Origin: G963665405 sp963665405
GTDB lineage: Bacteria; Chloroflexota; Dehalococcoidia; Lucifugimonadales; G963665405
DNA length: 64,000 bases
Reading direction: 5' to 3'
Assembly (NCBI GenBank): GCA_963665405.2
Contig: CAXXUH010000003.1
Span: 62,001-126,000, forward strand
Shown piece by piece: positions 55,301 through 64,000 of the stretch (positions are counted from its first letter, which is position 1; each line of letters begins with the position of its first letter). A program made the position numbers and the translations under genes. Below the pieces are notes generated by a model. The model was not told the origin of the DNA, did no database searches, and was given only the letters and a program-made list of their open reading frames with translations.

Positions 55301-57451
55301 CTGATACAGCGGAGCTATACGCCGGTGGATTCAGACGAAGGCAAGTACCTGCGGGTAACGGCGACCTACACGGACCTCATGGCGAGGGCAAGACGGCGCA
55401 TGCGATGTCGGCCTACCCGGTGCAGGCGGCGGGCCTCGGCGCAACCAACCAGTCCCCTGACTTTGAGGGTGATAAGGTCGACCGAAGTGTGGCGGAGACC
55501 GCTGAGGTGGGCGATGACGTAGACGGTCCGGTTGTGGCCACGGTGGTGGCCCCCTCCGACACAGATATACTGACCTACGGGCTGCGCGCCGTTGTCGGTT
55601 ACTGGCCGGCGTGACGACACCGGCGTTACCCGCCGACTGGGACAACGACGAGCTGACGACCTTGCCGCCTTCGACATTGACAAGGCGTCGGGACAGATCA
55701 CGGTGGCGCAAGAGCTGGACTTCGAGAGCAGAGGCCCTCCGGCAACGATGGGAAATACGTCGTGGTCGTCACGGTCACGGACCCCAGCGGCCTGGGCGAC
55801 AACATCGTGGTGGTCATCACGGCCGAAGACAGGAACGAAGACCCGGTGTTGAGGGGACGGCCGGAGCTGACCATCGACGAGATTGACGGCGGCGCCGCGA
55901 ACGCCAAATCCCCGCTATTTGTGGGGAACACAGACACAGAACCCAGCCGTAAACGTTTACAACGTGGATGACGAAGACGACCGTGCCAGTGTCAAATCCT
56001 GGCGCCTGGAGGGAGAGGACGCCGGTCAGTTCCAGCTTATCGGTACCGTAGGGCGCACCCTTGTCTTTACGACCCAACCGGACTACGAAAACCCGGCTGA
56101 CGCCGACGGGGACAACGTCTACAAGGTAACGGTCGTCGCCATCGACAACGACGGCGGGCGCGGCGAGTTTGACGTGTGCATAGCCGTCATGAACATCGAT
56201 GAGGCAGGAAAGATAACGCTGCGCGATAAGGACGGCAACGAGCTGGTCCAGCCCCATGCCCATGGGACCCATAACCGCCGATTTGACCGACCCGGACGGA
56301 GGCGTCACCGCGTCACCTGGGTGTGGAGCAGGTCCCAAATTCGATCCTCCCGGCGCGACCGACGATGACCCCGTGAACCGAATAGACACCGCTACCAGCG
56401 CCACCTACACGCCGACCAACGCCGACACGAGCTACTTCCTGCACGTGACGGCGACCTACATGGACGCGAAGAACGATGATCCGGTGCTGACACGGATGAC
56501 CGCACGGCGGAAGCGACAGCGGCGCATGCGGTGCTGGAGGTGGAAGACCTGAAGCGGTCGCCGGAGTTCCCGGAGGAGACCGCGACGGAGGGGACCGCAA
56601 TGCGGATGGTGGCCGAAAACGCGCCTTCCACCACCTTCGTCGGCGAGCCCCTGTCCCTGGCCATGGACCCCGACGACCCGACAGGGGTGGGCCTAACGTA
56701 CAGCCTGGAGGATAGCGATAACGACAGCGAAGACACGGCGTTCTTCGAGCTCTTCGAGGTGAATGGAAGCAAAACCACTCAGATAAGGGTCAAGCTGCAT
56801 GACATGGCCCATGACCTGGACCATGAGGCTGAGGGCAGGAACGGCATATACGAGGTGGTCCTGAAAGTCACGGACGACTCCGAGTTGGTGGACACCATCA
56901 CGGTGACCATCACGGTGACGGACAGGAACGAGGCCCCGTCGACGCCGATGGAGGGCACTGGCGAGGCCCCGGCGCCCGCAAACAACGCACCTGCGTTCGC
57001 AGCCACGGAGGACGGCATGCGAAGTGTGGCCGAGAACACGGCCGCCGGTGAGAACATCGGCGACCCGGTCGCGGCCACGGACGACGACGCCGGCGACACG
57101 CTCACCTACACGCTGGGCGGCGCAGACATGGCCTCGTTCGACATAGAAGACACCACCGGTCAGCTAATGACCAAGGCGGCGCTGGACTACGAGGCCCCGG
57201 CGGACGCCGATACGGACAACGCCTACGAGGTTACCGTCACAGCCAGTGACGGTAACACCGCCGCCGACGCCACCATCGCGGTGACCATTACGGTTACCGA
57301 CATGGGCCTGGCTGACTCGTACGACGCGAACGAGGACGGGATGATTGACGGGACCGAGGTCCTCAATGCCGTGGAAGATTACTTTAACGACGTTAGCGGT
57401 ATCGACTCGGAGCGAATCCTAGATATCGTCGAACTCTACTTCAGCAGCTAG
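52368..57451 (+). pseudogene. Cadherin-like-repeat surface protein, multiply frameshifted
   Basis: ATG at 52368 behind GGGAGGA; signal peptide (VGALLAMMAILVLSNPAPNG). The sequence then rebuilds across about a dozen frame changes (first near 52745, the rest mostly between 54100 and 56500). The repeats are cadherin-like (FDSTDPEGSAIEWNVRGVDA; TVPESTAVGAPVGAPVTATD; VAENTAAGENIGDPVAATDD) with IT-V-AQELDYD and VTITAENVNEDP motifs. The last 306 codons (56531-57451) are intact and end in a dockerin-like tail (DANEDGMIDGTEVLNAVEDY...ERILDIVELYF). About 1,690 codons in all. Either a decaying adhesin gene or an assembly with indel errors in a repetitive gene. Confidence 0.8.
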
Positions 57452-57498
57452 TTATTGGCTGCGAGTGGAGATAGGACATTCGGATCAGAAGTGAAGAG

Positions 57499-57567
57499 GT
57501 TCCGTTTGCCTCAGTGGCTCTTGACGCGGAGATAACGCTCCGCTAGACCTCGCGAGGCAAACGGAAC
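57499..57567 (+). promoter_or_regulatory. Nested inverted repeat in the leader of the collagen-like gene
   Basis: GTTCCGTTTGCCTC (57499-57512) is perfectly complementary to GAGGCAAACGGAAC (57554-57567). Between them GCGGAG and CTCCGC form a second stem. The whole lies 17 bases before the start codon, so it may control translation or serve as an operator. As a transcript it would fold into a long bulged hairpin. Confidence 0.7.
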
Positions 57568-57583
57568 TAAAGGGAGAAAGGGC

Positions 57584-59095
57584 TTGATCAGAAAAGCGTT
57601 TTCGCTGGTGCTGGTCGTCGCCGGGGTTATAGGATTGTTGGGCCTGAGCCCGAGTTCTGTGTTCGCGCAGCAGGCCGGTCCTAGCAGGGATTTGCCTGCG
57701 GACCCGGTGGCCCAGGGTGAGAAGTTCACGGTAACGATCACCGATACGGGATACGGCGCTGACAGAGCTATTGGGCAGGTCGTGGAAACACTGCCGGCTG
57801 GGTTCAGCTACGTAGATGGGTCTGCGACCAAGGTGGTCGGTCATGCTACTAAGGGAGTTGTTCGTGGCACAGTTGACGCCACCGACAGCAGAATCGTCAC
57901 CTTCTCGGTGGTGTCGGTAGAGTCCTTCACCTACGAGGTCATGGTCGGCGACAGCGTGGGGGATGGTGATCATACTTTCTCCGGCGCGGGCGGCGATGAC
58001 ACCATAACGGTGGAGGGTGGCACTACCACGCCGCCCGACACGACGACGCCGGTCGCTACGACGACACCTCCCGACACTACCACGCCGGGCGGTGTTAGCA
58101 GGTCGTTGCCTGCGGACCCGGTGGCCCAGGGTGAGACGTTCATGGTAACGATCACCGATACGGGCTACGGCGCTGACGAAGCTATTGGGCAGGTCGTGGA
58201 AACACTGCCGGCTGGGTTCAGCTACGTAGATGGGTCTGCGACCAAGGTGGTCGGTCATGCTACTAAGGGAGTTGTTCGTGGCACAGTTGACGCCACCGAC
58301 AGCACAATCGTCAACTTCACAGTGATATCGGTGGAGTCCTTCACGTACGATGTTATGGTCGGCGACGACGTGCAGGATGGTGATCATACTTTCTCCGGCG
58401 CGGGCGGCGATGACACCATAACGGTGGAGGCTGGCGACGACACTACCACTCCGGAGCCCACGGCCACGCCGGAACCCACCGCAGGGCTGCGTGGACCTGC
58501 CGGGCCCAAGGGCGATACCGGAGATACCGGACGTGCCGGGCCCAGGGGAGGTACCGGACGTGCCGGGCCCGAGGGAGATACCGGACCTGCCGGGCCCAAG
58601 GGCGATACCGGACCTGCCGGGCCCAAGGGCGATACCGGCGATACCGGAGATACCGGAGATACCGGAGATACCGGACCTGCCGGGCCCAAGGGCGATACCG
58701 GGGATACCGGACCCGCCGGGCCCAAGGGAGATACCGGAGATACCGGAGATACCGGACCTGCCGGGCCCAAGGGCGATACCGGGGATACCGGACCTGCCGG
58801 ACCCAAGGGCGATACCGGAGATACCGGACCTGCCGGGCCCAAGGGCGATACCGGAGATACTGGAGATACCGGACCTGCCGGGCCCAAGGGCGATACCGGA
58901 GATACCGGAGATACCGGAGATACCGGACCTGCCGGGCCCAAGGGCGATACCGGGGATACCGGACCTGCCGGGCCCAAGGGCGATACCGGGGATACCGGTT
59001 CCAGCGTCTTGGGGATCGTGAGTTTGATCCTCTCTTTGGTAGCTGTCCTGGGCGTCGCAGGGGGAGTCTTGCTAATGAGACGGCCGCGCGACTGA
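57584..59095 (+). CDS. Collagen-like surface protein with membrane anchor
   Basis: 503 aa, TTG start behind AAAGGGAG. Signal peptide (LVLVVAGVIGLLGLSPSSVF, cut after AQQ). Two nearly identical domains of about 105 aa (LPADPVAQGEKFTVTITDTG ... GDDTITVE, second at about residue 175) look like DUF11-type beta domains. They are separated by a Thr/Pro linker (TTTPPDTTTPVATTTPPDT). From about residue 303 to 475 come roughly 55 Gly-X-Y triplets (GPAGPKGDTGDTG), a collagen-like rod rich in Asp/Thr. The C-terminus is a membrane segment (VLGIVSLILSLVAVLGVAGG) with RRPRD, a stop-transfer. A terminator follows. Built to project from the cell surface. Confidence 0.93.
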   Translation: MIRKAFSLVLVVAGVIGLLGLSPSSVFAQQAGPSRDLPADPVAQGEKFTVTITDTGYGADRAIGQVVETLPAGFSYVDGSATKVVGHATKGVVRGTVDATDSRIVTFSVVSVESFTYEVMVGDSVGDGDHTFSGAGGDDTITVEGGTTTPPDTTTPVATTTPPDTTTPGGVSRSLPADPVAQGETFMVTITDTGYGADEAIGQVVETLPAGFSYVDGSATKVVGHATKGVVRGTVDATDSTIVNFTVISVESFTYDVMVGDDVQDGDHTFSGAGGDDTITVEAGDDTTTPEPTATPEPTAGLRGPAGPKGDTGDTGRAGPRGGTGRAGPEGDTGPAGPKGDTGPAGPKGDTGDTGDTGDTGDTGPAGPKGDTGDTGPAGPKGDTGDTGDTGPAGPKGDTGDTGPAGPKGDTGDTGPAGPKGDTGDTGDTGPAGPKGDTGDTGDTGDTGPAGPKGDTGDTGPAGPKGDTGDTGSSVLGIVSLILSLVAVLGVAGGVLLMRRPRD

Positions 59096-59122
59096 GCAAC
59101 CCTGATGGCCTATCGGAAAACT

Positions 59123-59153
59123 GGGGGCACCCGGCACAATGTCGAGTGCCCCC
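59123..59153 (+). terminator. Terminator of the collagen-like gene
   Basis: GGGGGCAC (59123-59130) pairs with GTGCCCCC (59146-59153); TTCCTATT follows. 28 bases past the stop. Confidence 0.75.
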
Positions 59154-59159
59154 TTCCTA

Positions 59160-59420
59160 TTGGAAGTTCTAGGAGTCGCATCTCCTCACAGACGTGACCG
59201 TCAAGTTGACTATTATTTCTGCCGGTCTGCAGAGGTAACCAGGCCCAGTTCCTTTTCCTACGGGACCAAGCGGAACCTGAACGTGAAGGTTCTTTGAAGG
59301 GCCAGTCCGCGAACTGTAGTACTGGTTTGCCCGACAATCTTCCCGCCTACCGGTGCCCACTCCCGTTTCTGTGCGAAAGCAGGGGCACTGAGACCCGGTT
59401 CATCAACTTGATCGACCCAG
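59160..59420. other. Debris region
   Basis: No intact gene. A minus-strand frame to 59258 (ending FTFRFRLVP) may be the tail of a lost gene. The region ends at the IstB fragment. Nothing else recognised. Confidence 0.4.
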
Positions 59421-59576
59421 AGCCCGGTCCTAGCCTTTGGACTGCCCGGCGCCGGCAAGACCCATGCCCTGTGCGCCATGGGCCACCGCTTGGTGGAGTC
59501 AGGCCGCTCCGTCATCTTCGCCCCGGCGTACCGGCTGGTGCAGGACCTGCCGGCAGCCAAGCGCGACTTTGGCCCT
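59421..59576 (+). pseudogene. IstB-type (IS21) or AAA ATPase fragment
   Basis: Codons SPVLAFGLPGAGKTHALCAM (Walker A) then GHRLVESGRSVIFAPAYRLV and QDLPAAKRDF match the start of an IS21 IstB/DnaC-like ATPase. The frame continues at 59577 into unrelated sequence. Confidence 0.75.
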
Positions 59577-59741
59577 GCCGCGTCAACTACGCAAGCACCG
59601 GCGGTGGCGCCGACAGCCGTTGCCACGCAGCCAGATGAAGGCGGGACACCAGGGTGGTTGATAGCGCTGCTCGTCATCATCATCGGGGGAGCGCTCTTGG
59701 CGATAGTCATAGCCCTCATCGTCAGGAACAGGTCGAGGTAA
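59577..59741 (+). pseudogene. C-terminal fragment of a membrane-anchored surface protein
   Basis: The frame passes without break from the IstB fragment into TTQAPAVAPTAVATQPDEGG (Pro/Ala/Thr-rich) and a membrane helix GWLIALLVIIIGGALLAIVI with RNRSR. This resembles the tail of the collagen-like gene. The combined ORF (ATG at 59478) is chimeric and probably not a functional protein. A terminator follows. Confidence 0.65.
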
Positions 59742-59773
59742 AATCCAGAACCTGGCGAATCGTAGGTAGTCCT

Positions 59774-59804
59774 GGAACGAGGGCCCACCTGGGGCCCTCG
59801 TTCC
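59774..59804 (+). terminator. Terminator hairpin
   Basis: GGAACGAGGGCCC (59774-59786) and GGGCCCTCGTTCC (59792-59804) form a 13-bp perfect stem followed by TTCT. It fits the end of the gene whose tail remains upstream. Confidence 0.75.
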
Positions 59805-60101
59805 TTCTGGGGAAAGCAATCGTCTTTGATGTCAGGGGGAAGGGCCAGCGAATCAGGTAGTCGATCCGTTCCAGGATGAAGTGGGGTGCTTCTCGTGGAG
59901 TGGTTTGATGCTCACAAAGGCGATCGGACTCGCCGTGGCTGTGGGGTGCCAGGGCGACTAGCGGTCATCAAGGCGGGGCTTGAGGAAGCAGGCTGGAGCG
60001 GCCCTACGAGGCCCTGGAGAAACGATGAGGTGACCTTGGGGACGCACTATCCTCGCCCCTCATCCCATATTTCAGCCCCGATTGCAAGGGCGGGACCCCG
60101 C
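59805..60101. other. Intergenic, no gene seen
   Basis: About 300 bases with no convincing ORF or regulatory signal, ending at the inverted IS1380 copy. Confidence 0.5.
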
Positions 60102-61978
60102 CCCAGATTCCCCACCTGACATGGTTGGGAGCTGCTTGGTGTGCTTTCAGGGGGTGTCCGGATGTCGACCAGGGGTGACGCATGACATGATCGGGCATCG
60201 GACAGGGTCTCGGGTGCCGTCTTTGAGGGTATCGGCAGCGGTTCGCTGCCAATTATGGCTGTTCTCAGGCCAAAGAAGGCATGGCCGAGCCTGGCAACTC
60301 GGCAGAGTCGCCTACAAACCGATGCTCCAGGCAGGGTCGCCTATGCTCGATGCGGCTCGGCAGCCAGCGCCAATATCCTCTGCCGCGCCCTGAGCAGCAA
60401 CTCGTATGAGGGATGGCCCCGGGCCAGACGGATGATCAACCTCCTGGCGTGACGCATCACACGGCCCGGTAGGGCGATCAGGGCGAAGCGCACCGCCTTC
60501 AGACGCTTGCCCACCCACTGTTCGCCCAACACCAGCCGCTTCATGGCAGAGTTCAGGTTGAAGGCCAGCACCGATATGGCCCACCATGCGGCGTTGGCCC
60601 CGAACAGCCCCGACGGCAGCCGGCCCCCAGCCAAGTCACTCTTCAGAACGCTGTGGACCTCCTCGCCCTTGCCGCACCTCTGTCTCGACCACCAGATCAA
60701 CTCATCTGCCGTAATGCTCCGGTTGGTCACCACGCCGAAGACCTTGTACCAGCCTCTGTTGGACAGCTCCATCGCGGGGAATGGAAGCTCCATCTGCCCC
60801 TCCATTCCCGGCAGAGGCTGTTCGATCAACCGCTCCCTGGTAGCTATGAACCGATACTCAGGGCTGTTCTTGGAGTGCCCTATCCAGTTAGGCACGAAGT
60901 TCACATCAGCCCACTGCTGACCCGTGTCCACACGATGCTCCCCAACCTTGCGGTACAGCGTCTGCCAGTCTTGCTCGGCGACCTCGGACACCGCACGGCG
61001 GAACTCCGTCGTCACGTCGACCCCAACCGCAAACTCGATCACCCCGAACCGCTCGTCTCCACCCTCCGCGCAGTACCGCAGCAACTCCCGCTGGTACCCC
61101 GCCGTATCCGACCTCAGCATCACCTTCTCCACCCCCGCAGGCAGACGGCCCAGCGCTTCAATCAACACTCGCAACTGCTGATGGCCCGCAGGTACGTTGC
61201 CGTCCCGAAACTCCGAATGCACGATCAACTCGGCCTCTGACCAGTAGGTGATCAGCGGCTGGTACGCCCTGTACTTCTTGTAGCTGGGGAGCGCCTCCTG
61301 CTTGCGCGTCTCCACCAGTGTGGCATCCATGTCCAGAGTGGCCTCGGTCTGAGGCGAACGGCTCTGCGCGAAGCCCACCAGGTCGGCGTTCACCTTGCGC
61401 AGACCCTTCATAGCTCCATTGGGAGCAGGTATGAATGCTCTGTGAGCTTCCCGCATCGACTCCTCGCCCGCGTCATGGAACCTCTCCAGATACCGGAACA
61501 CCGCAGACTCCGACGGCACGCTCCGACGACGCTCGACTCGCCATCTCTTCTCCAACGCCCTGCGCTCGCTGAGACGCATACCACAGGTCTCGAACTCTCG
61601 AAACATCCTGCACAGCCCTCTGTCCTTCTCAAGGAGATCAAGGTCGGACACCGACTCGCCGCCTGCCAAGTTCAGCAGCATCAGCGAGATGATCATCTGG
61701 CTGTCCGTCCAGCCCTGACCTCTCTCCCGCAGTCTCACGTGGCGCTCTACCGATGACCTCAAACCCGCTGCTTGCATCAACTCCAGGTACGTCATCAGGC
61801 CGGACAGCCCCGTCATACCCGTCGAGCCCTTCTCCTGCTCGTACTGGAATGCCAGTAAGCCTTGCTTCATAATAGCTGCACCTCGTTGGTGATCGTTTCT
61901 CTTGGTCAAGAAACATCTTAGCCCGCTTCGTGGCGGGCGCCAACGAGGTCTTTCTCTTATCTAGGTGGGGAATCTGGG
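60102..61978. mobile_element. Second-type IS1380 element, copy 2 (inverted)
   Basis: Ends CCCAGATTCCCCACCT and AGGTGGGGAATCTGGG as in 38326-40202, in reverse orientation. The flanks (CCGC and GTGT) do not match, so no target duplication is visible. Confidence 0.92.
60341..61870 (-). CDS. IS1380-family transposase, second type (copy 2)
   Basis: 509 aa, complete, one residue different from the copy at 38434-39963 (Ala in LIEALGRLPAG). Same start codon and catalytic-region motifs. Presumably active. Confidence 0.9.
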   Translation of the reverse strand: MKQGLLAFQYEQEKGSTGMTGLSGLMTYLELMQAAGLRSSVERHVRLRERGQGWTDSQMIISLMLLNLAGGESVSDLDLLEKDRGLCRMFREFETCGMRLSERRALEKRWRVERRRSVPSESAVFRYLERFHDAGEESMREAHRAFIPAPNGAMKGLRKVNADLVGFAQSRSPQTEATLDMDATLVETRKQEALPSYKKYRAYQPLITYWSEAELIVHSEFRDGNVPAGHQQLRVLIEALGRLPAGVEKVMLRSDTAGYQRELLRYCAEGGDERFGVIEFAVGVDVTTEFRRAVSEVAEQDWQTLYRKVGEHRVDTGQQWADVNFVPNWIGHSKNSPEYRFIATRERLIEQPLPGMEGQMELPFPAMELSNRGWYKVFGVVTNRSITADELIWWSRQRCGKGEEVHSVLKSDLAGGRLPSGLFGANAAWWAISVLAFNLNSAMKRLVLGEQWVGKRLKAVRFALIALPGRVMRHARRLIIRLARGHPSYELLLRARQRILALAAEPHRA

Positions 61979-62409
61979 GTGTTGGGTGAAGAGATGTCGG
62001 ACTAGAGAGCTGGCCCGAGCTGGGATTGGTGCTGGTCAGTCAGTCGTCGAAGCGTGACCCCCCGGAATCGGATTCTCCCTCCGTGTCCATCGATCATGGG
62101 AAGCGTTGACCTGCACCCCGACTGTGCAATCGAACGTGGTCTGCGTGTGCGGACAGGTGAGGTTCTCCGAGCTGATCGCAGAACCGATTGACGTGTCAGC
62201 CTGCGCGTCCAGGGAGCCCGATTCCATGTCAAAGGGCTGTACGGGAATAGGAAGCTCAGTCCCCACTCGTGCTTTTGCCCACCGGCGACGATGTGCAGAC
62301 AGAAAAAAGGGAAATCGTACCCGGATCAGCGAACACTTTCGCGGAACAGTCCGTCCCGGTCAAATGAAGCAGAGGACGACATGAATGGAAGAATCGCCGC
62401 CTTTAAGAG
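61979..62409. other. Intergenic, no certain gene
   Basis: About 430 bases. A 76-codon minus-strand frame at 62036-62266 (MGTELPIPVQPFDMESGSLD, SSENLTCPHTQTTFDCTVGV) may be a fragment of a secreted protein, but nothing confirms it. Confidence 0.4.
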
Positions 62410-63216
62410 CTATTGCCGCGTCGCCTCCTGGAACAAGTCCTGGCAAATCATCCTGGCTATGGCGGTCGCCGTCACGTCGTCCTCAAAGATGCTGAGTGTC
62501 TGCTCCACCATTTCCACCGACGGCTGGTCCCCGGCAATACCTTCGTGCTCCGCGTAGCAGGCTACCAGCGTTGCTGTCGCATCGGCCCGCTCGGCGGAGG
62601 GAGAGCCGATTTCTCCCGGCTCCATTCCCGCCGTGCCGCATGCCATATAGGTCATCATCACTAATTCGGCGTCGTTTTCTGTGCGCTCCGCGTTGAGCCG
62701 GTAGTTTTCCAGAATTAGTTCCTGCAGCTGCTCCGGCATCCCTTGATCACGTAGGGCCAGGCAATTGGTTGCGGCTTCAATGACTGTCTTCTGTTCGGGG
62801 CTGGCGCTCTCCATCATGAAGCGCGGTTCCCTTTGCAGCAGCCTCTCTCGTTCCATACCCACTTCCTGAAGCATTTGCTCGTCGGTGGGCCTCATGGCGA
62901 CCACACTGCTGTCGCCAGGCATTCCGGTGAGCAGGGACATCACCTTGGAGCGTGTCTCCGCGTTCAATTCCTCGTTGGCATCGCGCTCGGCTTCAGCACG
63001 CTCCAAGGCCTGCTCCAAGGCGGACAGCCGTCCGGCAATTTCCGCTCGCTCGGCCGCGGCAGCCTCCTGGCCCTCGCGCTCCTGCGCCTCGGTGCGGCTC
63101 AAGCCTTCCTCTAGGGCGGTGATGCGGCCATCGTCGCTGCCGCTGTTGCAGCCTGCCAGCGCCACGGCAACAATAGCCAATAGCAGTATCGGAAGGATTT
63201 TCGCCGGGTTCTGCAT
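62410..63216 (-). CDS. Coiled-coil lipoprotein
   Basis: 268 aa. Signal LPILLLAIVAVALAGC with lipobox LAGC (Cys at residue 23). Residues 30-95 form a coiled coil (RITALEEGLSRTEAQEREGQ, RLSALEQALERAEAERDANE). The C-terminal domain carries three to four Cys (NCLALRD, YMACGTAG, LVACYAEHE, RMICQDL) and is helical, possibly disulfide-stabilised. No family recognised; probably anchored outside the membrane. Confidence 0.8.
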   Translation of the reverse strand: MQNPAKILPILLLAIVAVALAGCNSGSDDGRITALEEGLSRTEAQEREGQEAAAAERAEIAGRLSALEQALERAEAERDANEELNAETRSKVMSLLTGMPGDSSVVAMRPTDEQMLQEVGMERERLLQREPRFMMESASPEQKTVIEAATNCLALRDQGMPEQLQELILENYRLNAERTENDAELVMMTYMACGTAGMEPGEIGSPSAERADATATLVACYAEHEGIAGDQPSVEMVEQTLSIFEDDVTATAIARMICQDLFQEATRQ

Positions 63217-63288
63217 ACTTGCTTGTTTTCTCTCTCGAGGCTCCCCCTGGATGCCAATTTCTATCGTACTTCCCCTCGCGCGATCGGG

Positions 63289-63936
63289 TCAAGTGGACCC
63301 CATCAAGGTAGGCAGCCCTTGCATTGTTGCAACTACTGGCTCATCGGTATTCTCTCTGTCGATCCCGCAAGCGGTAAACCGTCCATCGGGGAAACCCCTA
63401 TGAACCACCTCTGTCGGGGCAATCTCGGTCGCGATCTCGGCCAGTGGTTGACGTGTCTGGATAGCCTCCCGAACCGAGGGCGGGAGGCAGCTAAGTCGAT
63501 ACTCTCTCAAGAGACGCCAAGCGAGTGCCGTGCGAACGCAGTTGTTGTGATCCCACGCGAACAATGTAGAACCGGGCGGCCTGTCCCATGCAGGAGCGCC
63601 GATGGGTTGAAGCAGCGCCTCCCCACCGCTCCAGTCTCCCGAGTTGAAGGCAGCCTCTACCTGGTCCAGGCGAACCGCCGTCTCCGTCTCAGGCGTCCGC
63701 GCCTCTCCTGGCGTCGCAGTTCTATTGGTCCAGACCATAGCCCCAAATTCCGCGTCGGAGAACGAAATAAACAGATCGAGCACGTCCGCATCCGTGCCGG
63801 GAATCCGGTCTTCCGGATCACCCATGACGAGTTCGCCAGGAGAGCGCCATTGGCCACCCGATGTCTTGGCGGCGCACTCGATGCAGACTTCTTCGCCGGG
63901 GTTCTCCCAATCTACAAGCCGGTACTGGTACTCCAT
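63289..63936 (-). CDS. Hypothetical protein
   Basis: 215 aa, ATG at 63936. MEYQYRLVDWENPGEEVCIE at the start, then CAAKTSGGQWRSPGELVMGD, a central GTDADVLDLFISFSDAEFGA, and LFAWDHNNCVRTALAWRLLR. No family recognised. It is followed after 72 bases by the lipoprotein gene on the same strand, so the two may be an operon. Confidence 0.65.
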   Translation of the reverse strand: MEYQYRLVDWENPGEEVCIECAAKTSGGQWRSPGELVMGDPEDRIPGTDADVLDLFISFSDAEFGAMVWTNRTATPGEARTPETETAVRLDQVEAAFNSGDWSGGEALLQPIGAPAWDRPPGSTLFAWDHNNCVRTALAWRLLREYRLSCLPPSVREAIQTRQPLAEIATEIAPTEVVHRGFPDGRFTACGIDRENTDEPVVATMQGLPTLMGST

Positions 63937-64000
63937 TGTGTGATAGGGTCGCTCACAGTTTGAGCAAGCTGGAACGCTCCAAGGCGAGACGTTCTCTTCG

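Noticed and set aside
58384..58977. Long minus-strand frames and a plus-strand frame in the collagen-like region
   Set aside because: They arise from the GGN-rich triplet repeat read in other frames; the collagen-like frame has signal peptide, anchor and ribosome site.

Overview
The window is a GC-rich bacterial segment, very rich in mobile DNA, most likely from a Chloroflexota-type genome (SAR202 or other Dehalococcoidia-like, marine or sponge-associated). That assignment is inference. It rests on the GC-rich coding style, the secreted proteins ending in a dockerin-like D-x-N/D-x-D-G/E-x-I-D tail, the Ig-, cadherin- and collagen-repeat surface proteins, and several TTG/GTG starts. No rRNA or housekeeping marker is present to settle it.

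Layout. 0-1.4 kb: insertion sequence (IS) debris (IS5 N-terminus, IS1380 end, integrase-core transposase scraps). 1.47-6.5 kb: promoter, structured leader RNA and terminator, then three large serine recombinases. Two of these are broken and fused; the third is intact and sits behind a ribbon-helix-helix gene. A small retropepsin-like protease follows. 6.6-15 kb: accessory genes of an apparent decayed integrative element (HTH proteins, secreted protein, TPR protein, a broken IS1380). A 0.7-kb field of degenerate direct repeats lies here, next to a gene for a protein with four tandem HTH domains. 15.1-22 kb: a 5'-truncated Ig-repeat protein abuts scraps of conjugation-type ATPases (VirB4-like tail, frameshifted TraG/HerA-like gene, partial second copy). 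22.2-27.8 kb: an unknown ORF fused to a truncated acetyltransferase, then an intact aapJQMP amino-acid ABC transporter operon.

27.8-35.1 kb: two related ISNCY-type elements, each interrupted by a 1,712-bp IS1380 element near the same point of the transposase gene. Between them lies a fragment of a possible nuclease-like gene. 35.2-35.9 kb: a VapC/AbrB-type toxin-antitoxin pair. 36.1-40.2 kb: IS1182-type and second-type IS1380 elements. 40.2-44.2 kb: a propeptide-like protein overlapping a kexin-like subtilase gene, then a tRNA-Lys-like gene. 44.3-45.5 kb: remnants of a response regulator and a sensor kinase. 45.65-48.9 kb: an overlapping two-gene cassette encoding a large GAP1-like protein and a nucleoside phosphorylase-like protein, both ending in the same effector-associated-type helical domain. 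I read it as a biological-conflict (antiviral or abortive-infection) cassette; it is the most interesting item here. 49.2-52.3 kb: a truncated gene broken by a 13-bp tandem duplication, and an IS1380/IS1182 chimera. 52.3-59.2 kb: a multiply frameshifted cadherin-like surface protein and an intact collagen-like anchored protein. 60.1-62.0 kb: an inverted second copy of the second-type IS1380. 62.4-63.9 kb: a coiled-coil lipoprotein and an unknown protein.

Coherent working units are the amino-acid transporter, the subtilase pair, the GAP1-like/nucleosidase pair, the toxin-antitoxin pair and the RHH-recombinase pair. Most of the rest is elements, debris and junctions left by repeated insertion and recombination. 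Family names come from reading motifs by eye; no database search was run.
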